Made by a program: the position numbers and the translations under genes. The notes under the pieces were generated by a model. The model worked only from the letters and a program-made list of their open reading frames with translations, was not told the DNA's origin and did not search any database. From CAZAPZ01 sp964487285 (GTDB taxonomy: Bacteria; Campylobacterota_A; Desulfurellia; JAADFJ01), in NCBI GenBank assembly GCA_964487285.1, contig CAZAPZ010000007.1:1-29337 (forward strand): a stretch of 29,337 bases of DNA, written 5' to 3'. Shown here one piece after another: positions 15,457 to 23,748 of this stretch (position 1 is the first letter of the stretch; every line of letters begins with the position of its first letter).

Positions 15457-16497
15457 ATGAGAAAGAAAACAAAAACAGTTCATATAGGTAATATTGCCGT
15501 TGGAGGCGATAATCCTGTAGTGGTTCAATCAATGACTGTAAATCCTCCGTCTAAATTAGAGCAGGTGGTAAGTGAAATTAACGACATTGAATCGTCAGGC
15601 TGCGAACTTATAAGGGTTGCAGTTCCTACCATAAAAGATGCATCTTATTTGAGTATGCTGAAAAAACGTGTTAGCCTTCCCATTGTTGCAGATATTCATT
15701 TTGACTGGAGAATTGCTATTGCCGCTCTTGACAACGGAGCAGATGAAATAAGAATTAATCCTGGTAACTTTCCAGCCGATAAGCTTTACAGAATTGTTAA
15801 ATTGGCAAAGAAAAAAAATATTCCCATAAGAATTGGCGTAAATAGCGGTTCTCTTGAAAAAGGGGCACCGTTATCACCTTTGGCACTGGTCGAAAGTGCA
15901 TTAAGATGGGCAAAGCAGCTTGAAGATCTTAAGTTTGGCAACATAAAAATTTCAGCAAAATCATCTGATGCAAGGATGACGATAGAAACCTATAGGCTGC
16001 TTTCCGAACGCTGCAGCTATCCTCTTCATCTTGGCGTAACTGAGGCAGGGACCGCTGCAACAGGATCTGCCCGTTCGGCAATTGCGCTTGGGACATTGCT
16101 TGGCGAAGGAATTGGCGATACTATTCGAGTCTCACTGACAGGCAATGATAGAACCGATGAGGTGGCAGTCTGCTATGAAATTTTGAGGTCGGTTGGCGTT
16201 CGTAATTTTGGAGTTAAACTTGTAAGCTGCCCCACATGCGGAAGAATACAGGTTAATCTGGTAAAACTTGCAGGTTCTATTCAATCAATTATTAAAAAGA
16301 TAAAAAAACCTATTACTGTAAGTATTATGGGGTGCGCTGTAAATGCACTTGGTGAGGCAAAAGGTGCTGACATTGCTATCGCCGGAGGCGTTGGTTATGC
16401 TCTCATAATAAGAGACGGGAAAATTATTGATAATGTGAAAGAGGAAAATCTGCTTGTCCGATTTACAGAGGAATTAAAGACAATGGAACTATTATGA
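15457..16497 (+). CDS. ispG: 4-hydroxy-3-methylbut-2-enyl diphosphate synthase (GcpE)
   Basis: IspG reductively opens MEcPP to HMBPP, the next-to-last MEP step, using a [4Fe-4S] cluster. The cluster ligands are C258, C261 (SCPTCGR) and C293 (IMGCAVN), with E300 (GEA) as the usual fourth ligand. The N-terminal TIM barrel shows VQSMTVNPP, ADIHFDWRIA and RINPGNF. Length 346 is typical. The 153-base gap after rseP is the largest in the operon and has no recognised gene; a weak promoter may lie there, with TTGTTA near 15387 and an AT-rich box about 20 bases on. ispG overlaps glmU (ATGA). Confidence 0.96.
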   Translation: MRKKTKTVHIGNIAVGGDNPVVVQSMTVNPPSKLEQVVSEINDIESSGCELIRVAVPTIKDASYLSMLKKRVSLPIVADIHFDWRIAIAALDNGADEIRINPGNFPADKLYRIVKLAKKKNIPIRIGVNSGSLEKGAPLSPLALVESALRWAKQLEDLKFGNIKISAKSSDARMTIETYRLLSERCSYPLHLGVTEAGTAATGSARSAIALGTLLGEGIGDTIRVSLTGNDRTDEVAVCYEILRSVGVRNFGVKLVSCPTCGRIQVNLVKLAGSIQSIIKKIKKPITVSIMGCAVNALGEAKGADIAIAGGVGYALIIRDGKIIDNVKEENLLVRFTEELKTMELL

Positions 16498-17837
16498 AAT
16501 TTGACCTTATTGTACTCGCTGCAGGCAAGGGAGTTAGAATGAACCTCCCGTATAGTAAACTTATCGCAGATATAAACGGCAGACCATTAATTTATTATAC
16601 GGTAAGAGAAGCATTAAAAGCAGAGCCGTCAACTATTATTGCCGTTACAAATGCCGATAACAACGATGTTGAGAATGCACTCGGCAATTTTGGAAATTCT
16701 ATAAAATTTGTTAAACAGAAACAATTGCTTGGAACCGCAGATGCTGTTATTAGGGGGCTTACGCTTTCCAAATCAGAGTATGTTGTGGTCATAAACGGTG
16801 ATATGCCGCTAATTACCTCTGATGCCATAAAAAAACTTTTTGATCATCTGCCTACCGACGAAACAGTTGTATATACTAAATCCTATGATGCAGGATCTCT
16901 CGGAAGGGTTATTTTCACAAAAGACGATTTTGAGATTGTAGAAGCAGCCGATCTTAATGGCAGGTTTAGCAAATATGTTAATTCAGGCATATATATTTTT
17001 AAAAGATCGTTCCTTGATGAGAACTTGGGCGAACTAACATTCGATAATAACAAACATGAGTTGTATATAACCGATCTCTTTAATAGAAAAGCTGCAAAAA
17101 ATGCTCTGTTTTACAAAAATTGGAAAGATTTGTCAGGTGTAAACAATATTAACGAGCTGGAGTTTGCAGCAGAGATTTTTAAAAAAAGAAAAATTAATGC
17201 TTTGATGGAAAAAGGTGTTATAATACATGGCGATAGCTATATTGAAGAGGACGTCAAGATCGAAGCTTCCACCGTTATATATCCGCATGTTGTATTGAAG
17301 GGAAAAACTAAAATAGGATCAGGATGCACGGTTGAATCATTTTCGACAATAAAAAACTCGGTTATAGGAGATAATGCAGTTATTAAATCAGGTAGTTATA
17401 TTGAAGATTCCTCTGTCGGTGAAAAATCGTTAATAGGCCCTATGGCTCATCTACGCCCCGGTTCGGTTATTAAAAGAGAATGTAAGATTGGAAACTTTGT
17501 TGAGACAAAAAAGGTAACTTTTGAACCTAATGTTAAAGCGTCGCACTTATCTTATATTGGCGATTGCGATGTAGGCAAAGGGACAAATATAGGATGTGGT
17601 ACAATTACCTGTAACTACGATGGATTTAATAAATTTAAAACAATTATAGGAAAAGACGTTTTTATAGGTTCGGATAGTCAGCTTGTGGCGCCTGTTAAGA
17701 TAGGAAACGGTGCATTGGTGGCTGCCGGCAGCACGATTGTAGAGGATGTGCCTGAGAATGCTATGGCCATATCAAGAACAACGCAAAAGAACATAAAGGA
17801 CGCTGCAAAGCGTTTTCGGAACAAAAGACAAAGCTGA
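16494..17837 (+). CDS. glmU: Bifunctional GlmU: N-acetylglucosamine-1-phosphate uridyltransferase / glucosamine-1-phosphate acetyltransferase
   Basis: GlmU makes UDP-GlcNAc for peptidoglycan and LPS. The N-terminal pyrophosphorylase domain (about 1-225) has VLAAGKGVRM (7-16) and the metal-binding NGDMPL (101-106). The C-terminal left-handed beta-helix (about 245-447) has repeated hexapeptides and the acetyltransferase signatures AHLRPGSVI, KKVTFEPNVKASHLSYIGD and GCGTITCNYDGFNK. Length 447 is near the usual 450-460. Starts at ATG 16494 inside the end of ispG and shares one base with glmS, so the amino-sugar pair is coupled. Confidence 0.97.
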   Translation: MKFDLIVLAAGKGVRMNLPYSKLIADINGRPLIYYTVREALKAEPSTIIAVTNADNNDVENALGNFGNSIKFVKQKQLLGTADAVIRGLTLSKSEYVVVINGDMPLITSDAIKKLFDHLPTDETVVYTKSYDAGSLGRVIFTKDDFEIVEAADLNGRFSKYVNSGIYIFKRSFLDENLGELTFDNNKHELYITDLFNRKAAKNALFYKNWKDLSGVNNINELEFAAEIFKKRKINALMEKGVIIHGDSYIEEDVKIEASTVIYPHVVLKGKTKIGSGCTVESFSTIKNSVIGDNAVIKSGSYIEDSSVGEKSLIGPMAHLRPGSVIKRECKIGNFVETKKVTFEPNVKASHLSYIGDCDVGKGTNIGCGTITCNYDGFNKFKTIIGKDVFIGSDSQLVAPVKIGNGALVAAGSTIVEDVPENAMAISRTTQKNIKDAAKRFRNKRQS

Positions 17838-19621
17838 TGTGCGGCATAGTTGGATATACAGGTAAAAAGAATGCCGTACCAATACTGCTTAGCGGTTTAA
17901 GAAAGCTTGAATATAGAGGATATGATTCAGCGGGTATTGCTGTAAGTACTGAAAAAGGGATAGAAATAGTTAAACTTAAAGGCAAAGTCAGAAAGTTAGA
18001 GGACAAGCTTTTAAGCTATCCGCTGATAGGGCATTGTGGTATTGCCCATACAAGATGGGCAACTCATGGCAAGCCGTCGGCTAAAAATGCTCACCCGTTT
18101 AGATATAAAAATTTTTCAATAGTCCATAATGGAATTATAGAAAATTGGAAATCTGCAAAAGATGAACTAATAAGTTTGGGTTATAAGTTTACAAGTGATA
18201 CCGATACCGAAGTTGCCTTAATCTGCTTTTATGATCTATATAAAAAACTTGGAATTAATGCTGCCATAACTAAACTGACCGAAAAGCTGAAAGGCAGATA
18301 TACATTTCTTTTTATTGATGAAAATAAACCGAACGAAATAATAGGCATAAAATCCGGAAATCCTCTTGTTATAGGGCAGAACAGCGATGCGGTTTTTGCG
18401 GCATCTGATATAACAGCTCTTTTATCTTTCACAAAAAAAGCATATTTTATGGAAGACGGTCAGTTTTTTGTTGCAAAAGGCAGCAGCTTAAAGTTTTATG
18501 ATTTCGCCGGAAAAAAGATAGAAAAGAGCCCCGAAGAGATAAAATGGGATGTTAAAGAAGCGGAAAGAGGCGGCTACAAACATTATCTGTTAAAAGAGAT
18601 AATGGAGCAGCCGGATAGTTTAAATAGGGTGATGGCTGGACGCTTGAATCTTTTTGACGACGAGCTGCGAGAAACTATTGCACCCAAGGGGAGAATAATA
18701 TGCACTGCATGCGGAACATCATACAACGCTGCATTATGTTTTAAATATTTCTTTAATATGCTTACAGGCAGATCGGTAACAGTAGAAAATGCATCGGAAT
18801 TCCGGTATCAGCCTTTTGACCTTGACAGCGACAGCCTTGTGATAGTGCTGAGCCAATCCGGCGAAACATCCGATACAAAAGAGGCGTTGTTAATTGCAAA
18901 AACGGCAGGTACAAATACGCTGGCGATTGTAAATAGCTGGGAAAGTAGTATTGCGAGAATGGCGGATAACAGGATTTATATGAATATAGGACCTGAGATA
19001 AGCGTTGCTTCAACGAAAGCGTATAATGCCGAGGTCATGCTTTTATATCTTTTGGCACTTCGAATTGCCGGAGAAATGGGAGTTTCAAAGGAAAAACTTC
19101 AAATATGGAGAGATAAACTGAGCTTGGTACCTGAAATTTGTACTCATTATTTATCTAATATTACCAATATAGAGTCTATTGCTAGAAAATATTATAAAAA
19201 TAAAAATTTTTTCTTTATAGGACGAGGTATTGGCTATCCTGTTGCCGTTGAAGGTGCTCTCAAACTCAAAGAGCTTTCATATATTCATGCGGAAAGTTAT
19301 GCCGCAGGAGAGATGAAACATGGACCTATATCACTTATAGATAACGATTTTCCAACTATTGCAATAGCTCCTGATAATAAGCAGAGAGCTGTTTTATTTT
19401 CAAATATTGAGGAAATAAAAAGCAGAATGGGACAAATCCTTCTAATTTCGGATAAAAAATTAGAAGGGTGTGATATTCTGATAATGCCTGAAATCGACAG
19501 CTGGCTGTCTCCGTTTGTCTATATACTTCCGCTTCAGCTTTTATCATACTACATAGCCAACCTATTGGGTAACGATGTTGACCAACCGAGGAATCTGGCA
19601 AAATCGGTTACGGTAGAATGA
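17837..19621 (+). CDS. glmS: Glutamine-fructose-6-phosphate aminotransferase (isomerizing)
   Basis: GlmS makes glucosamine-6-phosphate from fructose-6-phosphate and glutamine. The N-terminal nucleophile cysteine is C2 (MCGIVGYTG), with R73 in HTRWATHG and the VHNGIIENW loop. Two SIS domains follow (about 275-410 and 445-580) with GTSYNAALCFK, SQSGETSDT, STKAYNAEV and ESYAAGEMKHGP. The C-terminal DVDQPRNLAKSVTVE is the classic end. Length 594 is slightly under the usual 605-612. No glmS ribozyme is seen or expected, since the gene starts on the glmU stop. Confidence 0.97.
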   Translation: MCGIVGYTGKKNAVPILLSGLRKLEYRGYDSAGIAVSTEKGIEIVKLKGKVRKLEDKLLSYPLIGHCGIAHTRWATHGKPSAKNAHPFRYKNFSIVHNGIIENWKSAKDELISLGYKFTSDTDTEVALICFYDLYKKLGINAAITKLTEKLKGRYTFLFIDENKPNEIIGIKSGNPLVIGQNSDAVFAASDITALLSFTKKAYFMEDGQFFVAKGSSLKFYDFAGKKIEKSPEEIKWDVKEAERGGYKHYLLKEIMEQPDSLNRVMAGRLNLFDDELRETIAPKGRIICTACGTSYNAALCFKYFFNMLTGRSVTVENASEFRYQPFDLDSDSLVIVLSQSGETSDTKEALLIAKTAGTNTLAIVNSWESSIARMADNRIYMNIGPEISVASTKAYNAEVMLLYLLALRIAGEMGVSKEKLQIWRDKLSLVPEICTHYLSNITNIESIARKYYKNKNFFFIGRGIGYPVAVEGALKLKELSYIHAESYAAGEMKHGPISLIDNDFPTIAIAPDNKQRAVLFSNIEEIKSRMGQILLISDKKLEGCDILIMPEIDSWLSPFVYILPLQLLSYYIANLLGNDVDQPRNLAKSVTVE

Positions 19622-19636
19622 TGATACGACAATATA

Positions 19637-21532
19637 ATGACTGATATTTTACAAACTCATTCATTAAATGATAATCAGCTAAAGGCCGTTCTAAATGATG
19701 ATAAACCGATGATTATTTTTGCCGGAGCCGGAAGCGGTAAAACAAGGGTTCTTGCATATAGAATGAAACATCTTATCGAGCTTGGTGTAGAACCTCGGTC
19801 TATTCTGGCAATAACATTTACAAACAAATCGGCAAAAGAGATGAAAAGAAGAGTGTCGGAATTTGCGCAGAATGAAAGTCCTGTAGTTGGAACATTCCAC
19901 GCTTTGTGTGCCAGAATATTGAGAGAAAATGCCGATATCATTGGATACAGCAGTCACTTTGTAATATTTGACAGCGGCGACCAAAAAGTTATGATAAAGC
20001 GTATAATTAAAGAGATGGACATTTCTACCTCTATGTATAATCCGTCAAAATTAATTTCAACTTTTTCCAAATATGTTAGAGAGATGATAAACATAGATGA
20101 TATAGACCAATTTACACTTCGCCAAAGAAATATGATAAAAATTTTCAGAAAGTACAAAGCTGACAAATTGCAGTCGGACGGAATGGATTTTGATGATCTT
20201 ATTTCAAATGTTGTTCTTCTTTTTACGAATAATCCTGACATACTTCAGAAATATCAGGAGCGTTATAGACATCTGTTTGTTGATGAATTCCAGGATACAA
20301 ATGCTATACAATATAAGCTTTTGTCACTTCTTTCAAAAAAATACCGCTCAATATGTGTTGTTGGCGATGATGACCAGTCCATATATCGTTTCAGGGGTGC
20401 CGATATTAGAAACATAGATCGGTTCTTAATTGATTTTAAAGATGCAACGGTTTTTAAGTTGGATCAGAATTATAGATCCACAAAATCTATTTTAATGCTT
20501 GCATCGGATGTGATAAAAAAGAATTTTCACAAAACCAAGAAACAGCTTTGGACTGATAATGTTAAAGGCGACCCTGTAAAATTTTTAAGAACAGCGACCG
20601 ACAGAGATGAAGCCTATAAAGTCTTATCCATCATAAAAAAAGAACATAATAACGGTGTTAAGTTTTCCGATATAGCTGTTTTTTATAGAACAAATTCACA
20701 ATCTCGGATTATAGAGATGCAGCTTGCGGGTGAAGTTCCGTATATGATAGTTAAAGGGCACAGATTTTATGACAGAAAAGAGATCAAAGATATTGTATCG
20801 TATATGCAGCTTGTGCAGAATGGTGAAAGCAATGTGTGCTTTGAACGAATTGTAAATGTTCCATCACGAAAAATAGGCAAAAAAACTATAGAATTGCTGA
20901 AAATTGCCGCTGATAAAAACGGATTATCTTTATTCGATGCGATTGGAGTGTTGATGCAGCAGAAAAAAGTATCGGGACTCTTATCCTTTTACAAACTAAT
21001 AAAAGAGGCAAAAGGTATAGATAATGTTGTCAACCTGTTTAATTTTATCATAACTAAGTCGGGCTATGTCGATATGCTAAAAAATAAGGGTGATACCGTA
21101 TCTGAAAATAGACTTGCAAATATCGAAGAGCTTAGAAATGCCGTCATTGAGCATTCAAAAAAAGAGGATAGTTCGCTTGAGGTGTTTCTTGACGGAGCGG
21201 CTTTAACAGATGACAGCGATGATGCAACAGATGATAATGTAAATCTAATGACACTGCATGCTTCAAAAGGGTTGGAATTTCCCATTGTAATAATTGTTGG
21301 TGCGGACGACGGAATTATTCCGCATAGTAATGCACTAATAGACCAGGATCAGATGCAGGAGGAGAGAAGGCTATTTTATGTAGGTATAACAAGGGCAGAG
21401 AAGAGACTTTATATCTTATCAAGTGAGATAAGAATGATGGCTGGAATGATGCATGGTTACAAGGTATCAAGATTTGTGGCAAAACAATTTAAGGAAAACA
21501 AATATTTTTTAGGAGATCATAAATGGAAGTAG
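19637..21532 (+). CDS. pcrA: UvrD/PcrA/Rep-family 3'-5' DNA helicase
   Basis: A superfamily 1A helicase. Motif I is AGAGSGKT (29-36); motif II is DEFQDTNAIQ; motif III is DDDQSIYRFRGADI; LDQNYRST is motif IV; the MTLHASKGLEFPIV block is motif V; VGITRAEKRLYI is motif VI. At 631 residues it is shorter than PcrA/UvrD (about 720) and lacks most of the variable C-terminal tail, so the length is nearer to Rep. The symbol is the best family guess; UvrD, PcrA and Rep cannot be separated here. It ends in TAG at 21530-21532, overlapping the next start by ten bases. It sits in an envelope operon only 15 bases after glmS. Confidence 0.88.
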   Translation: MTDILQTHSLNDNQLKAVLNDDKPMIIFAGAGSGKTRVLAYRMKHLIELGVEPRSILAITFTNKSAKEMKRRVSEFAQNESPVVGTFHALCARILRENADIIGYSSHFVIFDSGDQKVMIKRIIKEMDISTSMYNPSKLISTFSKYVREMINIDDIDQFTLRQRNMIKIFRKYKADKLQSDGMDFDDLISNVVLLFTNNPDILQKYQERYRHLFVDEFQDTNAIQYKLLSLLSKKYRSICVVGDDDQSIYRFRGADIRNIDRFLIDFKDATVFKLDQNYRSTKSILMLASDVIKKNFHKTKKQLWTDNVKGDPVKFLRTATDRDEAYKVLSIIKKEHNNGVKFSDIAVFYRTNSQSRIIEMQLAGEVPYMIVKGHRFYDRKEIKDIVSYMQLVQNGESNVCFERIVNVPSRKIGKKTIELLKIAADKNGLSLFDAIGVLMQQKKVSGLLSFYKLIKEAKGIDNVVNLFNFIITKSGYVDMLKNKGDTVSENRLANIEELRNAVIEHSKKEDSSLEVFLDGAALTDDSDDATDDNVNLMTLHASKGLEFPIVIIVGADDGIIPHSNALIDQDQMQEERRLFYVGITRAEKRLYILSSEIRMMAGMMHGYKVSRFVAKQFKENKYFLGDHKWK

Positions 21533-21969
21533 AAGAGGAAGAACAAACGGAACAATCTATTGAGGCGTTTAACAAATTTAGCGAGGGACTCAAACTTCTG
21601 AGAATATCGTTAAATAAAATCGAGGCGAAGTTTAATGATGAAGCGGAGCAGAAGCAAAACGAAAAACAGGTTTATATTGATAAAAAGGCCGCTTATCAGC
21701 TGCTTGACAATTCAAATTTCAGAGTGTTTCAAGACTTCGATCTCTCTGTAGGTGATAAAGAAAATAAGGAAAATAAATTTATTACGATAAAATCAACTTT
21801 TACAATCGATTTTTCATCGGAACTTCCCATTGATGATGACATTTTCAAGATGCTTGCCGAAACCACTGTACTAATAACTGCATGGCCATATCTTAGGGAA
21901 CTTGTTCAGTCTATAACCATTAGGATGAGCGTTCCTCCAATAGTTATACCGCCTATTCAATCTAAATGA
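21523..21969 (+). CDS. SecB-like chaperone protein
   Basis: The 148-residue acidic protein has a charged N-terminal stretch (1-50) followed by beta-strand-like segments and an end AWPYLRELVQSITIRMSVPPIVIPPI. This matches the SecB fold's late signature, where FPYAREL is followed by a helix and a PPL...P strand. SecB holds precursor proteins unfolded and hands them to SecA; some SecB-like proteins instead serve toxin-antitoxin systems (family knowledge). No toxin is adjacent here, and the gene closes an operon of envelope functions, so an export role is more likely. ATG at 21523 follows AGGAGA and overlaps the helicase end. Similarity outside the C-terminal signature is weak, so this remains a family-level call. 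Confidence 0.6.
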   Translation: MEVEEEEQTEQSIEAFNKFSEGLKLLRISLNKIEAKFNDEAEQKQNEKQVYIDKKAAYQLLDNSNFRVFQDFDLSVGDKENKENKFITIKSTFTIDFSSELPIDDDIFKMLAETTVLITAWPYLRELVQSITIRMSVPPIVIPPIQSK

Positions 21970-22057
21970 CAAGCTTATAAGAAAATGAATGTTGATTTGT
22001 CCGAATTTTGTATTGAGAAATCGGGTGATATAGTTAAAGTAATGAAGGTGCTTATTG

Positions 22058-22074
22058 TGCAGTGGTCTCATTAT
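22058..22074. repeat. 17-bp dispersed repeat, copy 2
   Basis: Identical to 241-257. It lies between the SecB-like and YbaK genes. It falls within a 35-codon open frame, 21985-22092, with no good ribosome site. In the same relative frame, both copies would read QWSHY, but copy 1 is not in any gene. I see the DNA repeat as real and the peptide as probably incidental. Confidence 0.5.
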
Positions 22075-22148
22075 GTGGAGAATCTATTTTAAATTAAAAG
22101 AAAAGCTAAAAGCTTAAATCTGTTTTTTATTGCAGTATTCGATTATCC

Positions 22149-22637
22149 TTATTTTTCCTCAGCGAGATCCACCTGTTTTCCATCCGTTAGTTTTTGCAAA
22201 TCTTGTGGTTTAAGCTGAAATACTGCAAATGGTGTGCCTGCAGCGGCCCAAATAACATCATATTTTTGAAGATCGCGATCAATATAGGTTTTTAAACGTT
22301 TGATATGCCCTGCCGGCGGTACGCCGCCTATAGTAAATCCGGTATTTTCCTTTACAAATTCTGCATTTGCCTTTTTAATTTTTAATCCTGCAATGGCTTC
22401 AACCTTTTTTATGCTTACTCTGTTTGTTCCTGAGGCAATTATTAAAATAGGTTCACTGCTGTCTATATCTTCGAATATTAATGATTTGGCAATCTGGGCA
22501 ATATCGCACCCGATTGAGTCAGCTGCTTCTTGAGCAGTTCTTGCCGAAGTGGGCAATTCTTTGATTTTAAAAGAAAACCCACTTTTTTGAAAAAACTCCT
22601 GCACTTTATTAGTACCAAAACTTAAATTTAAGACCAT
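22149..22637 (-). CDS. YbaK/EbsC-family aminoacyl-tRNA deacylase
   Basis: YbaK-domain proteins remove wrongly attached amino acids, typically Cys or Ala from tRNA-Pro, in trans to prolyl-tRNA synthetase. The 162-residue protein carries the single YbaK domain: QEAADSIGCDIAQIAKSLIF with the conserved lysine K51, the GTNRVSIKKVEAIAG segment, and the GFTIGGVPPAGH loop (100-111) with the catalytic-pocket GGVPP. The exact amino acid specificity cannot be read. ATG at 22637 follows GGGAGAG. It converges on the SecB-like gene and diverges from the CDGSH gene. Confidence 0.9.
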   Translation of the reverse strand: MVLNLSFGTNKVQEFFQKSGFSFKIKELPTSARTAQEAADSIGCDIAQIAKSLIFEDIDSSEPILIIASGTNRVSIKKVEAIAGLKIKKANAEFVKENTGFTIGGVPPAGHIKRLKTYIDRDLQKYDVIWAAAGTPFAVFQLKPQDLQKLTDGKQVDLAEEK

Positions 22638-22733
22638 GCTGCTCTCCCAACTAAGTAATTATATGAAGGTATGTTTTAAATATATTTAAGAAATGCTATA
22701 TTAGAATTTACCATTGTCTAATGATAGCATAAA

Positions 22734-22883
22734 ATGCATGCCGGAGCAAAAAAGTACTACATTTGTCAATGCGGATTGTCTAAAAATATGCCGTTTTATA
22801 ATGGTTCACACGAGAGGGCAAGAGATGAGGAAGAAGACAAAACATATATTTACGACAAAAACGGAAGAGCAGAAATAGAGTAG
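22734..22883 (+). CDS. Mini CDGSH-type iron-sulfur protein with a missing ligand
   Basis: This 49-residue frame starts with ATG at 22734, the first start after an in-frame stop at 22725, and ends in TAG. It reads AGAKKYYICQCGLSKNMPFY then NGSHERARDEEEDKTYIYD. The layout is that of CDGSH proteins: C-x-C-G-x-S-K-N-x-P-F-C-D-G-S-H, which bind a [2Fe-2S] cluster by three Cys and one His. Here C11, C13 and H26 are present, but the third cysteine is a tyrosine (Y22) and the following Asp an Asn (N23). The cluster may be lost, or bound differently. No strong ribosome site precedes it. The gene is short but the similarity along its whole length makes chance unlikely. It may be a decaying gene. Confidence 0.7.
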   Translation: MHAGAKKYYICQCGLSKNMPFYNGSHERARDEEEDKTYIYDKNGRAEIE

Positions 22884-22905
22884 CTATAAATATTTGCACA
22901 CTTTT

Positions 22906-23346
22906 TTACTGTGCCTTTGCGGTCATTCTTTTCTTGCTATTTTCGGCTTGAATCCCCTTCCACTCTTTTAACTGTTTTTCAGTAAGTACACCTTTGATAT
23001 TTCTTGATGATATCAAATCGGTAATAATAATTCCTCTTCTGTAATCAGAGATGTCTCTGAGTTTCTTGTCTATCAGTCCAATATCACCATTCTTCTTCAA
23101 TAGTGCCTGTAAATTAGAACCGGCAACAATAAGTTCGGCTTTCAAAAGAGTTACTCTTTTATTTAATTTAATTAGTGTCTCTTTTATCTTAGAAGTCTGC
23201 TTATTTGTCAACTTCAGTTCTTGTTTGTAATCAAAGATAGTCTTTACTCTGTGCTGCCGAATGCTTCCTGCATAAGAATTTCCAGCTAAACCGATGATTG
23301 ACATATTAAACAACAAAACCAACATTACTTTTTGAAATCTTTTCAT
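22906..23346 (-). CDS. Spy/CpxP-like periplasmic LTxxQ protein
   Basis: The 146-residue protein starts with a clear Sec signal peptide (1-26; hydrophobic core VMLVLLFNMSIIGLAG, cleavage after SYA). The mature part is helical and charged, with two LTxxQ motifs: LTNKQ near 41-45 and LTEKQ near 122-126. Twin LTxxQ motifs mark the Spy/CpxP/ZraP family of periplasmic chaperones and metal-stress sensors. No metal-binding histidine cluster is visible, and no two-component pair is adjacent, so chaperone activity is inferred from the family. ATG at 23346 follows AGGAGCG. Confidence 0.8.
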   Translation of the reverse strand: MKRFQKVMLVLLFNMSIIGLAGNSYAGSIRQHRVKTIFDYKQELKLTNKQTSKIKETLIKLNKRVTLLKAELIVAGSNLQALLKKNGDIGLIDKKLRDISDYRRGIIITDLISSRNIKGVLTEKQLKEWKGIQAENSKKRMTAKAQ

Positions 23347-23748
23347 TAAAACAATCGCTCCTTTTACAAAATATTTTATCTTACCTAAAAATGTTATTTT
23401 ATTATCATATTTTATTGTTGCAAGATCAGCGAATTAATCTAAATAAGACTGTCGCGGCCTACGGCTTCGCAGTGACAGAAGGGAGGCCATTGCGAGCGAA
23501 GCCGCGGCAATCTCAGTATCACAGGCATCCTGCCTGTGATTGTGCCGCAGGATAGAGAGATTGCTTCGTTCTGCCTGCATATTTTTCGCCTGTCTGCGTG
23601 CGGATACACAGGCAGGTCGGCCAGCCTCCCAGTAATAATATTATCAACAATTTCATTGCCTACGCCCTATCCTTATAAAAGAAAGGGCATAAGTATTTTA
23701 TGAAGGAGTTATACCAAATGTAACGATACATTCCCAAGATACAAGATA
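23347..23748. other. 402-base gene-free stretch
   Basis: Between the Spy-like gene and the tpsA remnant there is no credible gene. The middle (about 23450-23631) is a GC-rich mosaic of palindromes described separately. The edges are AT-rich and show nothing I can name. Confidence 0.7.
23450..23631. repeat. Mosaic of GC-rich palindromic repeats (REP/MITE-like)
   Basis: The stretch contains GCGAGCGAAGC-type sequence (about 23488-23513) facing inverted forms at 23462-23475 and 23556-23570. It also has a perfect 10-bp hairpin with a 3-base loop (23518-23527 and 23531-23540, arm ATCACAGGCA). An imperfect CCTGTCTGCGTG / CACAGGCAGG hairpin lies near 23588-23617. GGGAGGC at 23481-23487 and GCCTCCC at 23624-23630 form outer inverted ends. 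Repeats of the form TTGCGAGCGAAGC-AATCTC are widespread in many bacterial genomes as intergenic palindromes. Composition is far richer in G+C than the flanks, consistent with insertion. Confidence 0.7.

Noticed and set aside
21985..22092. 35-codon ORF after the SecB-like gene
   Set aside because: No good ribosome site and no recognised family; the only shared part is the 17-bp DNA repeat.
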